Shown piece after piece: positions 45,901 through 53,843 of a DNA stretch of 58,042 nt. Position numbers and translations under genes: made by a program. The stretch comes from Lentisphaeria bacterium (GTDB lineage: Bacteria; Verrucomicrobiota; Lentisphaeria; Oligosphaerales; Oligosphaeraceae): contig JAEEYQ010000034.1 in NCBI GenBank assembly GCA_016288215.1, forward strand, positions 1 through 58,042, in the 5' to 3' direction. Position 1 is the stretch's first letter. Every line of letters starts with the position of its first letter. The notes beneath the pieces were generated by a model. The model worked only from the letters and a program-made list of their open reading frames with translations. It had not been told where the DNA came from and searched no databases.

Positions 45901-46172
45901 TGTCATCTCGTTCCATCAAGAAAGGGCCATTTGTGGATCTTCCGCTGAAGGAGAAAGTGGATGCCATGAATGCCAAAGGCGAGAAGAAGGTTGTGAAGAC
46001 CTGGTCCCGCCGATCCATGATTATGCCGGAATTCGTGGGTCATACGTTTTCTGTGCATAACGGCAAGAGCTTTGTCAATGTGTTCGTGACGGAAAACATG
46101 GTTGGCCATCGTCTGGGCGAGTTCTCCCCGACCCGCACGTTCCGCGGCCATGGCGCCATCAGCGGCAAGTAA
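45900..46172 (+). CDS. rpsS: 30S ribosomal protein S19, last gene of a truncated S10 cluster
   Basis: 90 residues, [20 protein letters not shown] then [20 protein letters not shown] and [13 protein letters not shown]. It is coupled to rplB. In most bacteria rplV, rpsC, rplP and others follow at once, but here a terminator and unrelated genes come next. Confidence 0.98.
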   Translation: MSSRSIKKGPFVDLPLKEKVDAMNAKGEKKVVKTWSRRSMIMPEFVGHTFSVHNGKSFVNVFVTENMVGHRLGEFSPTRTFRGHGAISGK

Positions 46173-46201
46173 AACGACGGCTGATTCAATCTGTCTTTCG
46201 T

Positions 46202-46237
46202 GGCCCTGGCAGGCGATTGCGCTTGTCAGGGCCTTTT
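46202..46237 (+). terminator. Intrinsic terminator after rpsS
   Basis: GGCCCTGGCA at 46202-46211 pairs with TGTCAGGGCC at 46224-46233 (one wobble pair), then TTTT. It ends the str/S10 unit. Confidence 0.75.
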
Positions 46238-46320
46238 CGGCTCTATATGCCGTGTGACGATTCGACAGAGGTCTGCGGAACACGCAGATCTGTTGGTTTT
46301 GCGGTTCGTAATGGGCTGAA

Positions 46321-46354
46321 TCGCCATATACCTTATATATATGGTATAAGGCGA
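46321..46354. promoter_or_regulatory. Palindromic operator candidate before the flavoprotein gene
   Basis: TCGCCATATACC at 46321-46332 and GGTATAAGGCGA at 46343-46354 form an inverted repeat matching at 11 of 12 positions around TTATATATAT. It ends 20 bp before the start codon and could overlap the promoter. Confidence 0.5.
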
Positions 46355-46374
46355 TGCAAACGGAAAGGCTTCAT

Positions 46375-46992
46375 ATGAATGTGTTGTTGATCAATGGCAG
46401 TCCCCACGAAAAGGGATGCACCTATACGGCTTTGGCCGAAGTGGCCGCTCAGCTGGAGCGCCATGGCATCCAGACCCGCTTCTTCCACATCGGCAACCGC
46501 CCCATGCGGGGATGTCTCGCCTGTGGCCGCTGCAAAGACGGCTTCTGCGCCTTTGATGACGATGGAGCCGTGGAATGCGCAAAGCTCATGCGGGAGGCGG
46601 ACGGCATTGTGGTTGGGTCCCCTGTGTACTATGCCGGCCCCAACGGAGTGCTCACATCTCTGTTGGATCGGGTCTTCTTCTGCGGCTCCTCCTGGCTGGT
46701 CAACAAGCCGGCGGCCGTGGTGGTCAGTGCGCGCCGCGGCGGGGCAAGTGCCACCTATGATCGTCTGCTCAAGTACTTTATGAAGACAAGCATGCCCATT
46801 GTGACCTCGCAATATTGGAACAGCGTTCATGGCATGACCCCCGAAGATGTCCGTCAGGACAAGGAGGGGCTGCAGACCATGCGCACGCTGGCGAACAACA
46901 TGGCCTGGTTGCTCAAATGCATTGACCATGCCAAGGGCGTGATTCCCCTGCCGGAAAACGAGCCGTGGACACCGACGAATTTCATCCGTTGA
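46375..46992 (+). CDS. Flavodoxin-fold NAD(P)H-dependent FMN reductase/iron-sulfur flavoprotein family
   Basis: 205 residues from ATG 46375, with GGAAAGG seven bases upstream. The FMN phosphate loop is NGSPHEKGCTYTAL. CLACGRCKDGFC at about 46-57 is the Cys cluster found in the iron-sulfur-flavoprotein-like branch. GSPVYYAGPNGVLTSLLDR contacts the flavin ring, and SARRGGAS is the second phosphate-side loop. It probably reduces a small electron acceptor in the cytoplasm. It is monocistronic or cotranscribed with the HIT gene 22 bp downstream, behind a palindromic operator. Confidence 0.85.
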   Translation: MNVLLINGSPHEKGCTYTALAEVAAQLERHGIQTRFFHIGNRPMRGCLACGRCKDGFCAFDDDGAVECAKLMREADGIVVGSPVYYAGPNGVLTSLLDRVFFCGSSWLVNKPAAVVVSARRGGASATYDRLLKYFMKTSMPIVTSQYWNSVHGMTPEDVRQDKEGLQTMRTLANNMAWLLKCIDHAKGVIPLPENEPWTPTNFIR

Positions 46993-47014
46993 CCCCATCA
47001 AAAGGAGAGTAAAA

Positions 47015-47443
47015 ATGGCATTGGCCGATGATTGTGTCTTTTGTCGTATTCTGAAGGGGGAGATTCCCTCCTGCCGCGTCTATGAGGATGATTTGGTTTT
47101 GGCGTTTTTGGACATTGCGCCGTTTAATCCAGGGCATATGGTGATTGTCCCGAAGGACCATCATCACAGCTGCACCACGTTGCCGGAGGAGACGGCGGGC
47201 CGCATGATGGCCGTCGCCGCCAAATTGGGCGCCGCCGTGATGCGGGCGACAGGGGCGGAGGGCTTCAACCTCTTCCTCAACAACGGAGCGGTGGCCGGAC
47301 AGGCGGTACCCCATACGCATCTGCATGTGTTACCGCGCTTTGTGTCGGACAAGGTGCTTATCGAGGCTCCCGTCCAGAAGTATGAAAGTCCGGAGGCGAT
47401 GCAGGAGATGGCGGCCAAAATCAAGGCCGGCATCCGGAACTGA
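47015..47443 (+). CDS. HIT-family nucleotide hydrolase
   Basis: 142 residues. CVFCRILKGEIP opens the fold, FLDIAPFNPGHMVIVPKDHH follows, and GQAVPHTHLHVLPR carries the histidine triad. HIT proteins of this HinT-like branch hydrolyse nucleoside phosphoramidates or dinucleotide polyphosphates. The two N-terminal Cys may bind zinc together with a His. AAAGGAGAG precedes the ATG at a good distance. It is followed at 14 bp by the Minf_1886-type gene. Confidence 0.92.
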   Translation: MALADDCVFCRILKGEIPSCRVYEDDLVLAFLDIAPFNPGHMVIVPKDHHHSCTTLPEETAGRMMAVAAKLGAAVMRATGAEGFNLFLNNGAVAGQAVPHTHLHVLPRFVSDKVLIEAPVQKYESPEAMQEMAAKIKAGIRN

Positions 47444-47457
47444 AAAGGGTGGCGGCG

Positions 47458-47877
47458 ATGAATGAGCAAGAGGAACATCAGGCGAAGCTCGCGGCTGTGC
47501 TCAAAAATGATGACCGGTACCCCATTCAGGCGTATTTGTTCATGGAGGAGGCCGTTCAGGCGGCCATGAAGGACTATGAAAAGCGCTCTCAGGTGCGGGG
47601 AAGCCGTCATGTGACCGGTCAGGAGCTGGTCCACAGCATCGTGAAGGAGCTGCTAAGGAAATATGGCCCCATGGCATGGGACGTCCTGACGGCGTGGAAC
47701 ATCCACAAGACGGAGGACTTCGGCAACTTGGTGTACAACTTGGTCAGGGTGAAGCTATTGGGCGTCAGCCCGGAGGATTCGCCCAATGACTTTGTGGATG
47801 TGTTGAATTTGGAGGAGGAGCTGACGCGGCCCTTCGTCAGCCACAAACCGCTGCCCACCATCCCGCGAATCGTGTGA
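47458..47877 (+). CDS. Minf_1886-family protein (Planctomycetes-Verrucomicrobia conserved hypothetical)
   Basis: 139 residues from ATG 47458; a GTG at 47449 is a less likely start. YPIQAYLFMEEAVQAAMKDY, RHVTGQELVHSIVKELLRKY, GPMAWDVLTAWNIHKTEDFG and NLVYNLVRVKLLGVSPEDS follow the pattern of the family named after Methylacidiphilum Minf_1886. Its function is unknown. It is the best lineage marker in the window. It follows the HIT gene closely and probably shares its transcript. Confidence 0.85.
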   Translation: MNEQEEHQAKLAAVLKNDDRYPIQAYLFMEEAVQAAMKDYEKRSQVRGSRHVTGQELVHSIVKELLRKYGPMAWDVLTAWNIHKTEDFGNLVYNLVRVKLLGVSPEDSPNDFVDVLNLEEELTRPFVSHKPLPTIPRIV

Positions 47878-47917
47878 AGCACCTCGCTCATTTTCGCAGG
47901 CCATCAATGTAATTCTG

Positions 47918-47942
47918 TAACTCATTGATTATCAATGAGTTA
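47918..47942. repeat. 25-bp palindromic repeat, perfect copy
   Basis: TAACTCATTGAT and ATCAATGAGTTA arms around a single central base, 40 bp after the Minf_1886-type gene and 115 bp before the end of the converging EamA gene. It is the most symmetric of at least seven copies. Confidence 0.8.
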
Positions 47943-48056
47943 TGGATTTAGATATACGATGGCCGCCGAATTCGCCATGGCCGTGGTGGCGGCGGGTGGA
48001 CATTTGCCCCCGAGTCTCGCCCCTCTGGTTTACCAGCCACAATTGCCGATTTGCAA

Positions 48057-48932
48057 TTAAAGGAACATGGCGGCGAGAATGAGTATCATGCCTGTGAGGG
48101 AGCTCCATGTCAGGGTTTCATGGAACAGCAGGATGCCCACTAGGGTGGCGGTGACGGGCTCCGAGGTGGCAATGATGGCGGCCGTTGACGGTGTCAGTCG
48201 CTTAAGTCCCGCTGTATACGCCACATAGGGGAGGATGGTGGAGATGGGGACGAGTCCCGCCAGCGGCAGCCAAAAACCGCTGGCCGAGCCCAGCAGGGGG
48301 CGGATGGCGGCGTAGTCCGCCAGAGGCAGGGTCCCCATGGCGGCGAAAAGAAAGGTCCACAGGGAGATGGTGGCGCTGGAATAGCCGCGCTGTTGGGCGC
48401 AACGGCCAAAGATGCTGTACAGCGCATAGAAGAAGCCGGAGCCCAGCCCCAAAAGAAAGACCGGAAAGGGCAGGCGGATGCTGTCTTCCTGCTGAATGAC
48501 GCCGGAGACCAGAACGCAACCCGCCGTCACAAGGGCCAGCGCGATGAAGGTGCGTCGCCGAAAGGCTTCCCCAAAGCAGAAGTGGGACATCAGGGTGACG
48601 AAGATGGGGGAGGTGTACAGCAGGATGACGGCGATGCCGATGGACGTGTGCTGCAGGGTGGTGAAATAGCAGAGGTTGAACATCAGCAGGCTGACCAGAC
48701 CGCTTCCCGCCATGCACCACAAATCCTTCAGTCGCACCTTGAGCAGTTGGGGACGGCAGAGGGCAAGGGCCGTCAGCAGGACGATGGCGGAGAAGCCGGA
48801 GCGCAGGGCGGCTATGGTAAGTGGTTGCAGCCCATTGGCATGCAACGTTCGAACAAAGGCCCCCATGAATCCCCAGCCGATGCCCGCGATGAGAACCTCG
48901 CCAATGCCGATATGACGGGAGGAAATGCCCAT
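48057..48932 (-). CDS. EamA/DMT-family transporter
   Basis: 291 residues with ten hydrophobic segments in two EamA halves. It begins IGEVLIAGIGWGFMGAFVRT, and the first half includes LCYFTTLQHTSIGIAVILLY and PIFVTLMSHFCFGE. The second half repeats the pattern (VAYTAGLKRLTPSTAAIIAT, EPVTATLVGILLFHETLT). It probably exports a metabolite or amino acid across the inner membrane; the substrate is unknown. The sugar-isomerase-like gene lies 22 bp upstream on the same strand. Confidence 0.88.
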   Translation of the reverse strand: MGISSRHIGIGEVLIAGIGWGFMGAFVRTLHANGLQPLTIAALRSGFSAIVLLTALALCRPQLLKVRLKDLWCMAGSGLVSLLMFNLCYFTTLQHTSIGIAVILLYTSPIFVTLMSHFCFGEAFRRRTFIALALVTAGCVLVSGVIQQEDSIRLPFPVFLLGLGSGFFYALYSIFGRCAQQRGYSSATISLWTFLFAAMGTLPLADYAAIRPLLGSASGFWLPLAGLVPISTILPYVAYTAGLKRLTPSTAAIIATSEPVTATLVGILLFHETLTWSSLTGMILILAAMFL

Positions 48933-48954
48933 GCCTATCGTTTCCGTCGTCGGT

Positions 48955-49791
48955 TCAGCCGCGAACCATTTGGGTGAAATTCAGACAACGCTGATAGGCG
49001 TCGTGAATGAAGGCGTTCAGATCCTCTTTGAAAGGCGTATTGTACTTTGAGAGTTCGAAGCTGATTTCTCTCGGGTAGGGGGAGCGCTTTAGAATGTCGG
49101 CGAAGCGGTCCCAGTCCAGCGTGCCGTAGAACGGCGGCTGATGCAGGTCGCCTTTGCCGTCGTTGTCATGGATATGGAGGGCAAGGAGCCTGTCCTTGTG
49201 GCGGTCCAGGTTGTCCAGCCCATGGTCGTCCTGCATGTGACCGTGTCCGCTGTCAAAGCAGAGTCCGATGAAATCGGCGGGATAGACGTCGAACAGCTCG
49301 TCCATGATGGCGAAGGTGTCTCCAGGCATGTTTTCGAGGGCAAGGGGCACGTGAAGCTCCCGAGAAAGGGGCATGAGCTCGTCAAGGGACTTTTTCAGGG
49401 CGGCGAGACGGAGACGGATGCCGTCGATTTCCTCTGCGGGAGTCTGCACGCCGATGGCTGGAATGTGCATCATGACCGTGCCGGTTCCCTCGCATTCCCT
49501 CAGCATCCGCATGCGGTTGGCGACCAGCTCGACGCCGGCCTGCCGTTGAAATTCCACTGTCGAAAACCAGCACTTTTCGTTGCCGGCGCTGCCATGGATG
49601 TCCAGAAGGGTCAGCCCGTATTGCTTCAGCCACTGATGGATTTGGCGGATTTCGCTGGGCGTGTAGATGAAATCCGTGCACCACTGGTGGCACCAGTGGA
49701 CATGGGTGAAGCCGGCTCCCGCCATGAGTTTCAGATGGGGCTCCGGATTCCCCGTGTCGGTGGAAAAGTCCGTGTTGAGTGCAATATTCAT
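48955..49791 (-). CDS. Sugar phosphate isomerase/epimerase-like TIM-barrel protein
   Basis: 278 residues of the xylose-isomerase-like superfamily (AP endonuclease 2 fold). Probable metal ligands are Glu in LALENMPGDT, Asp/His in LCFDSGHGHMQDD, His in LLALHIHDNDG and Glu in REISFELSKYNTP. These proteins isomerise or epimerise sugars and polyols. AAGGAA stands before the start. A 25-bp palindromic repeat lies 43-67 bp upstream, in the promoter area. It probably forms an operon with the EamA gene. Confidence 0.85.
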   Translation of the reverse strand: MNIALNTDFSTDTGNPEPHLKLMAGAGFTHVHWCHQWCTDFIYTPSEIRQIHQWLKQYGLTLLDIHGSAGNEKCWFSTVEFQRQAGVELVANRMRMLRECEGTGTVMMHIPAIGVQTPAEEIDGIRLRLAALKKSLDELMPLSRELHVPLALENMPGDTFAIMDELFDVYPADFIGLCFDSGHGHMQDDHGLDNLDRHKDRLLALHIHDNDGKGDLHQPPFYGTLDWDRFADILKRSPYPREISFELSKYNTPFKEDLNAFIHDAYQRCLNFTQMVRG

Positions 49792-49833
49792 GGAAGGTTC
49801 CTTATATCCTGAAACAGTTTTCGCTTGAGATTG

Positions 49834-49858
49834 TAACTTATTGAATATGAGTGAGATA
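49834..49858. repeat. 25-bp palindromic repeat, imperfect copy
   Basis: TAACTTATTGA-N3-TGAGTGAGATA, the same 25-bp length as the other copies, upstream of the sugar-isomerase-like gene. Confidence 0.55.
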
Positions 49859-50081
49859 GATATTTAATGCTCAAAGCGGTGACAGAAAAAGAGGACTTGG
49901 AGAGAAGCCCCTTTCCATCGCCGTGAAACATCATTTTTAATTTAGCCTATATGAAGAGGGTTTCAAGCAAAGAGGGCGTTTGGCGGTGGTGTTGCGGCGA
50001 AACTGGTGGTATATTTTGACATGGACAGATGTCGAGGGGGCAACTGCCCTTCCAAATACCATGCAAAAACAGGAGCGAAAC

Positions 50082-52619
50082 ATGCGAAGGCTGGTGATTG
50101 CCGCACTGGTGGCGTTGAGCGCCATTGCCCAAGAGATTCCCGCGGGGTGGTTTCCCTTTCAGACGGATGCGCGGGTGGCGCCGGAGAGCAGCCTGGGCAG
50201 CGTGGCCTTTCTGAATCCAGGGCCTGCGAGCCAACGTATCTCCTTGAAGGACGGGCATTTCGCCCTTCCGGACGGTTCGCGGATCCGCTTCTTTGGCACC
50301 AATGTCACCTTCTCAAGGGCCTTTCCGGACAAGGAGGTGGCTCCGCTGATCGCCAAACGCATGCGGCAGCTGGGCATCAACGTCGTCCGTTTCCATCACA
50401 TGGACAACCGCCACATCTGGAACGCGGACCAGACCGCCTTCGAGCCGGACATGGTGGACCGTCTGCAGTGGTTCATCCATTGTCTGAATCAGGAGGGCAT
50501 CTATGTCAACATCAACTTGCATGTCTCCCGATGGTACAAGGGGTTAAGCCATAAGTCCGCCTTCCACTACGGCAAGGGCCTGGACCGCTTCTATCCGCCG
50601 TTCATCGAACAGCAGAAACAGTATGCGCGGGAACTGCTGACGGCGGTCAGCCCCTATTCCAAGCTCCCGATGACCGACGACCCCGGCGTCTTCTGCATCG
50701 AAATCAACAACGAAGACGCCATCGATCTGCTGGAGAATTCGTACAATCTGGCGGAGCTTTCGGGGACGCCGTGGGGGGACTGCCTGCTGGTGCTGTGGCA
50801 TGGCTGGCTGGCGCGGAAATACGGCAACGCCCCTGCTGTCATCCAGGCATGGACGGCGGAGCAGCAGCCGTTGTCGTCCGTCAACATGGTGGCCGGCATG
50901 ACGCCACATTTCGAAGGGGAGCAGGTGGGCTATTTCGAGCCGTCCCAGCCCGCTGAGGGGGAATATGAGCTGAAACTGCTGAAGGACGGGACGGTGGATT
51001 GGGCCTATCAGATGCATTTCTTCTCCATCACCCTGAAGGAGGGCGGCCGTTATCTGGCCCGCTTCCGAATCCGCTGCGATGTGCCCCGCGTCATTCACGT
51101 CAGCCTGGCCCATGCGGAGCCGCCGTGGCACAACTATTGCTCCAAAGCAATCAACGTGACGCCGGAATGGCAGGAGGTGGAAGTCCAACTGAACGTCATG
51201 GGGCTGCAGAACGTCAAGAAGCGCTTCACGTTGAACTTGCAGGGGCGCTCCACGCCGGCGACGGTTGTCGTGAAGGACATTGGCCTGTTCGAGGGCGAGC
51301 GGCCCATGCCGTTCGCCAATGCGGCTGAATTTTCACAAATTCCTTTCCCAGAAGAACTTGCGCCGATGACCATGAGCGGGGACTATCGGACGTTCCTGCG
51401 GGAACTGGACTTCCGCTATTCGCGGGAGATGACGGATTTCCTGAAAGGCACGTTGAAGGTGAAGGCGCTGGTGACGGACACGCAGGCCTCCTACGGTGGC
51501 GTCTTTGGGCACTTGCGGGAAAGCGAAATCGCCGATTTCGTGGACATGCATGCCTATTGGCAGCATCCCCTGTTCGCGGCGGGACATTCGTGGAGCGCCC
51601 TCCATTGGACCATTGGAAACAGTCCGATGGTGGACAACGACAGCGGCGGTGTGCTGACCTATCTAAGTCGTTGGCGCACAGCGGGAAAGCCATTCACGGT
51701 CTCCGAATACGACCATCCTGCGCCCAGCGAGCATCTGGCCGAGATGTTTCCCCTGTTGGGCAGTTTTGCGGCTTTTCAGGATTGGGACGGCCTCTATCAG
51801 TTCTCCTACGTCCATCCCGTGGACATGAAGGAGAAAGTCCGTCTGGCTGGATACTTCAGCATGGCCCCCAATCCGGCCAAGATGGTGACGTCCCATTTTG
51901 CGGCGATGGTCTTTCGGCTGGGGCTGATTCCTCCCGCAGAGCAGGCGGTGACCATCACCGTGCCGCAGCCGTTAATTCGTAACTTGTTGATGGATAATGA
52001 GTTGAAAAAATGGAGCACGGCGGTTCCCGGCTATCCGTCATCCCCTTTCTTTGCAGGACGTTTGGAGACGCGGTTCGTGGAGGAAGGCGATGCCGTCACC
52101 GTCGTCAACGGAGAGCTTGGCACCGCCCTTCCGCTGCGCACGTCCTGCCTCACGTGGTCATTGGATAAACCGCAGCAGGGCATCTTCATCGTGAACGCGC
52201 CGAAGGCCAAGGCGGCGATGGGGCATTTGGGTGGACGGACGGTGCCCATGGGAGAGGTGACGGTGGCGGCCAAACTGCCGAAAACGGACACCGCCGCCTT
52301 CACGCTAGTGGCCTTGGACGACCGTGAAATCGCCGCCTCCCAACGGATGCTGCTGTCTTTGGTGGGCACCATCGCCAACGTGGGCATGGAATGGGACGAG
52401 AACCATACGACCATCAAGGACCGGTGGGGTGACGGTCCCGCCATCGCCAAATTCATCCCTGCGGAAATTATCCTGCCTGGAGAAGCCCGCCCCACGGTCA
52501 CCGCTTTGGACCCCGCCGGCAATCCCATGGGCACGATTCCCGTGGACGGCGGTCCCCATGCATGGCGGTTTGCCACCTTGCCCGAAATGCCGTCGCTTTG
52601 GTTCTATGTAAGTCGTTGA
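50082..52619 (+). CDS. Large secreted GH-A-clan-like glycoside hydrolase
   Basis: 845 residues from ATG 50082, with AGGAGCG six bases upstream; the ATG at 50061 is less well placed. MRRLVIAALVALSAIAQ is a short signal peptide. A (beta/alpha)8 domain follows: IRFFGTNVTFSRAFPD, LGINVVRFHHMDNRHIW, FCIEINNED (probable acid/base Glu) and KPFTVSEYDHPAPSE (probable nucleophile Glu). A carbohydrate-binding-like beta-sandwich is inserted at about 280-410. This arrangement resembles GH5-type and related enzymes. The substrate is probably an external polysaccharide. The gene contains a 25-bp palindromic repeat at 51980-52004. Confidence 0.75.
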   Translation: MRRLVIAALVALSAIAQEIPAGWFPFQTDARVAPESSLGSVAFLNPGPASQRISLKDGHFALPDGSRIRFFGTNVTFSRAFPDKEVAPLIAKRMRQLGINVVRFHHMDNRHIWNADQTAFEPDMVDRLQWFIHCLNQEGIYVNINLHVSRWYKGLSHKSAFHYGKGLDRFYPPFIEQQKQYARELLTAVSPYSKLPMTDDPGVFCIEINNEDAIDLLENSYNLAELSGTPWGDCLLVLWHGWLARKYGNAPAVIQAWTAEQQPLSSVNMVAGMTPHFEGEQVGYFEPSQPAEGEYELKLLKDGTVDWAYQMHFFSITLKEGGRYLARFRIRCDVPRVIHVSLAHAEPPWHNYCSKAINVTPEWQEVEVQLNVMGLQNVKKRFTLNLQGRSTPATVVVKDIGLFEGERPMPFANAAEFSQIPFPEELAPMTMSGDYRTFLRELDFRYSREMTDFLKGTLKVKALVTDTQASYGGVFGHLRESEIADFVDMHAYWQHPLFAAGHSWSALHWTIGNSPMVDNDSGGVLTYLSRWRTAGKPFTVSEYDHPAPSEHLAEMFPLLGSFAAFQDWDGLYQFSYVHPVDMKEKVRLAGYFSMAPNPAKMVTSHFAAMVFRLGLIPPAEQAVTITVPQPLIRNLLMDNELKKWSTAVPGYPSSPFFAGRLETRFVEEGDAVTVVNGELGTALPLRTSCLTWSLDKPQQGIFIVNAPKAKAAMGHLGGRTVPMGEVTVAAKLPKTDTAAFTLVALDDREIAASQRMLLSLVGTIANVGMEWDENHTTIKDRWGDGPAIAKFIPAEIILPGEARPTVTALDPAGNPMGTIPVDGGPHAWRFATLPEMPSLWFYVSR
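51980..52004 (+). repeat. 25-bp palindromic repeat inside the GH-A-like gene
   Basis: TAACTTGTTGA-N3-ATAATGAGTTG, read in frame as RNLLMDNELKK. An AT-rich island within a GC-rich coding sequence. Confidence 0.5.
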
Positions 52620-52699
52620 GCAACAGTATATTATATATTACGACTGTGTTCCACCGCCCCGTGAGGGCTGACGTCTGATTCTGCAGCCTCATATCCCGC

Positions 52700-52960
52700 C
52701 GCCATGAAGGACTGCAATATAATGCATAATAATGAATTGCGAATAGTGAAAGTCAAAATGAGGCCGTGAAAAACGGCGAAAATGACGAAAATTACATCCG
52801 GAGGAACAAAAAACGCCCTTGATTTTTGGGGCGATGGCCGTTCCGCGGCCCCACGATGCCCTTCCTCGCATGATAGGGACGACCCTGTATATTAATACCT
52901 CTTTTGATATATAGGGCCAAAATGGGCCACTTTTTTGCATTTTGCCATTCTTGCACTATA
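52700..52960 (-). repeat. Dispersed intergenic element, copy 2 (candidate ncRNA)
   Basis: Read on the minus strand it carries the same 20-base AAGAGGTATTAATATACAGG (52903-52884) within a 64-base ungapped block (52929-52866), then CCCTA-NN-ATGCGA and GTGGGGCC. A GGGGC/GCCCC hairpin can form after it. It points away from the Panacea-domain gene and towards the end of the GH-A-like gene. Confidence 0.7.
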
Positions 52961-53092
52961 TTTCATTATCTTTCAGTTCATTCATAAAAATGCAATGGAC
53001 TTCAGAACGCGATTCGTGAGAGGGGAAGAGTGAAACAGCAGGCAATGTGTTATGGCAGAATCATGTTTTCTGTTGCGGAATATCTTCCATGT

Positions 53093-53120
53093 TTGCTTTT
53101 TTCTGAATAGGGTATATAAT
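53093..53120 (+). promoter_or_regulatory. Promoter for the Panacea-domain gene
   Basis: TTGCTT at 53093-53098, 16-bp spacer, TATAAT at 53115-53120, about 48 bp before the chosen ATG. Confidence 0.55.
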
Positions 53121-53167
53121 AAAAATTAGGTAATTCAATGCGTTGCCAACAAGAAGAGGTTTCCCCG

Positions 53168-53602
53168 ATGTGCGATTGCTTCAAAACCGCTGAATATTTT
53201 CTCCGTCTCCAAACAGGAGATGCAGGGGATGCCATATCCAACATGAAACTCCAAAAGCTATTGTATTATGCTCAGGGGTTTGCCTTGGCCATTCTTGGAA
53301 ATCCATTGTTTCCGGAGGATTTTGAGAAGTGGACGTTTGGTCCTGTCCTTCCCGTTGTCTATGACAAATACAAGGAGTTCGGCTCTGACGCCATTCCGCG
53401 ACCAGAAGGTGCTCGGCTTCAAGAGTATACGGATGATGAAAGGAAACTTCTTGATGAGGTCTATTTTACGTTTGGACAATATTCCGCGTGGGCACTAAGC
53501 GAAATGTCTCATGCGACTCCTCCATGGCAGAATGCGGAGATGGGAAAAATCATCACGAAAGAATCCATGAAGTCCTATTTCTCCACGCAGATTGAAAAAT
53601 GA
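53168..53602 (+). CDS. Panacea-domain (DUF4065/SocA-like) protein, antitoxin-type
   Basis: 144 residues from ATG 53168, with AGAGGT eight bases upstream. ISNMKLQKLLYYAQGFALAI, the E-x-W-x-x-GPV element FEKWTFGPVLPVVYDKYKEF, and YSAWALSEMSHATPPWQNAE are the hallmarks of the domain. Panacea proteins are antitoxins for diverse toxins, or adaptor proteins such as Caulobacter SocA, and some are phage-borne. No partner gene adjoins it: the 3' side is repeat sequence and a Nudix gene. The gene is AT-richer than the chromosome, which fits acquisition. Confidence 0.85.
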   Translation: MCDCFKTAEYFLRLQTGDAGDAISNMKLQKLLYYAQGFALAILGNPLFPEDFEKWTFGPVLPVVYDKYKEFGSDAIPRPEGARLQEYTDDERKLLDEVYFTFGQYSAWALSEMSHATPPWQNAEMGKIITKESMKSYFSTQIEK

Positions 53603-53663
53603 CAATCAGACACGCTCCATTGCATTGGCATAACGCCCCTAGATGCAGATTTTAACCTAAAAC

Positions 53664-53832
53664 GTGGGACGAGAGACGGGAGACGGGAGACTCGATAAGA
53701 GAAGAGTGAAAAGTGAAGAGTGAAAAGTGAAGAGTGAAAAGTGAAGAGTGAAAAGTGAAGAGTGAAAAGTGAAGAGTGAAAAGTGAAAAGTGAAAAGTGA
53801 AAAGTGAAAAGTGAAAAGTGAAAAGTGAAAAG
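53664..53832. repeat. Two adjoining heptamer arrays, GACGGGA type then GTGAARA type
   Basis: 53664-53691 has four degenerate GACGGGA-type units. From about 53703 to 53832 there are some 18 units alternating AAGTGAA and GAGTGAA, so a 14-bp higher-order period in the first part and pure AAGTGAA later. The array ends 12 bp before the nudC-like stop codon. Confidence 0.9.
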
Positions 53833-53843
53833 AGGGCAAGGGC

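Larger units (their letters stand above)
52620..53167. other. 548-bp intergenic region holding dispersed element copy 2
   Basis: No gene. About 52700-52960 is the inverted second copy of the element at 21484-21735. A promoter for the Panacea-domain gene lies at 53093-53120. Confidence 0.75.

Noticed and set aside
53664..53832. Possible CRISPR array
   Set aside because: Units are seven bases without spacers, so it is a simple tandem repeat.
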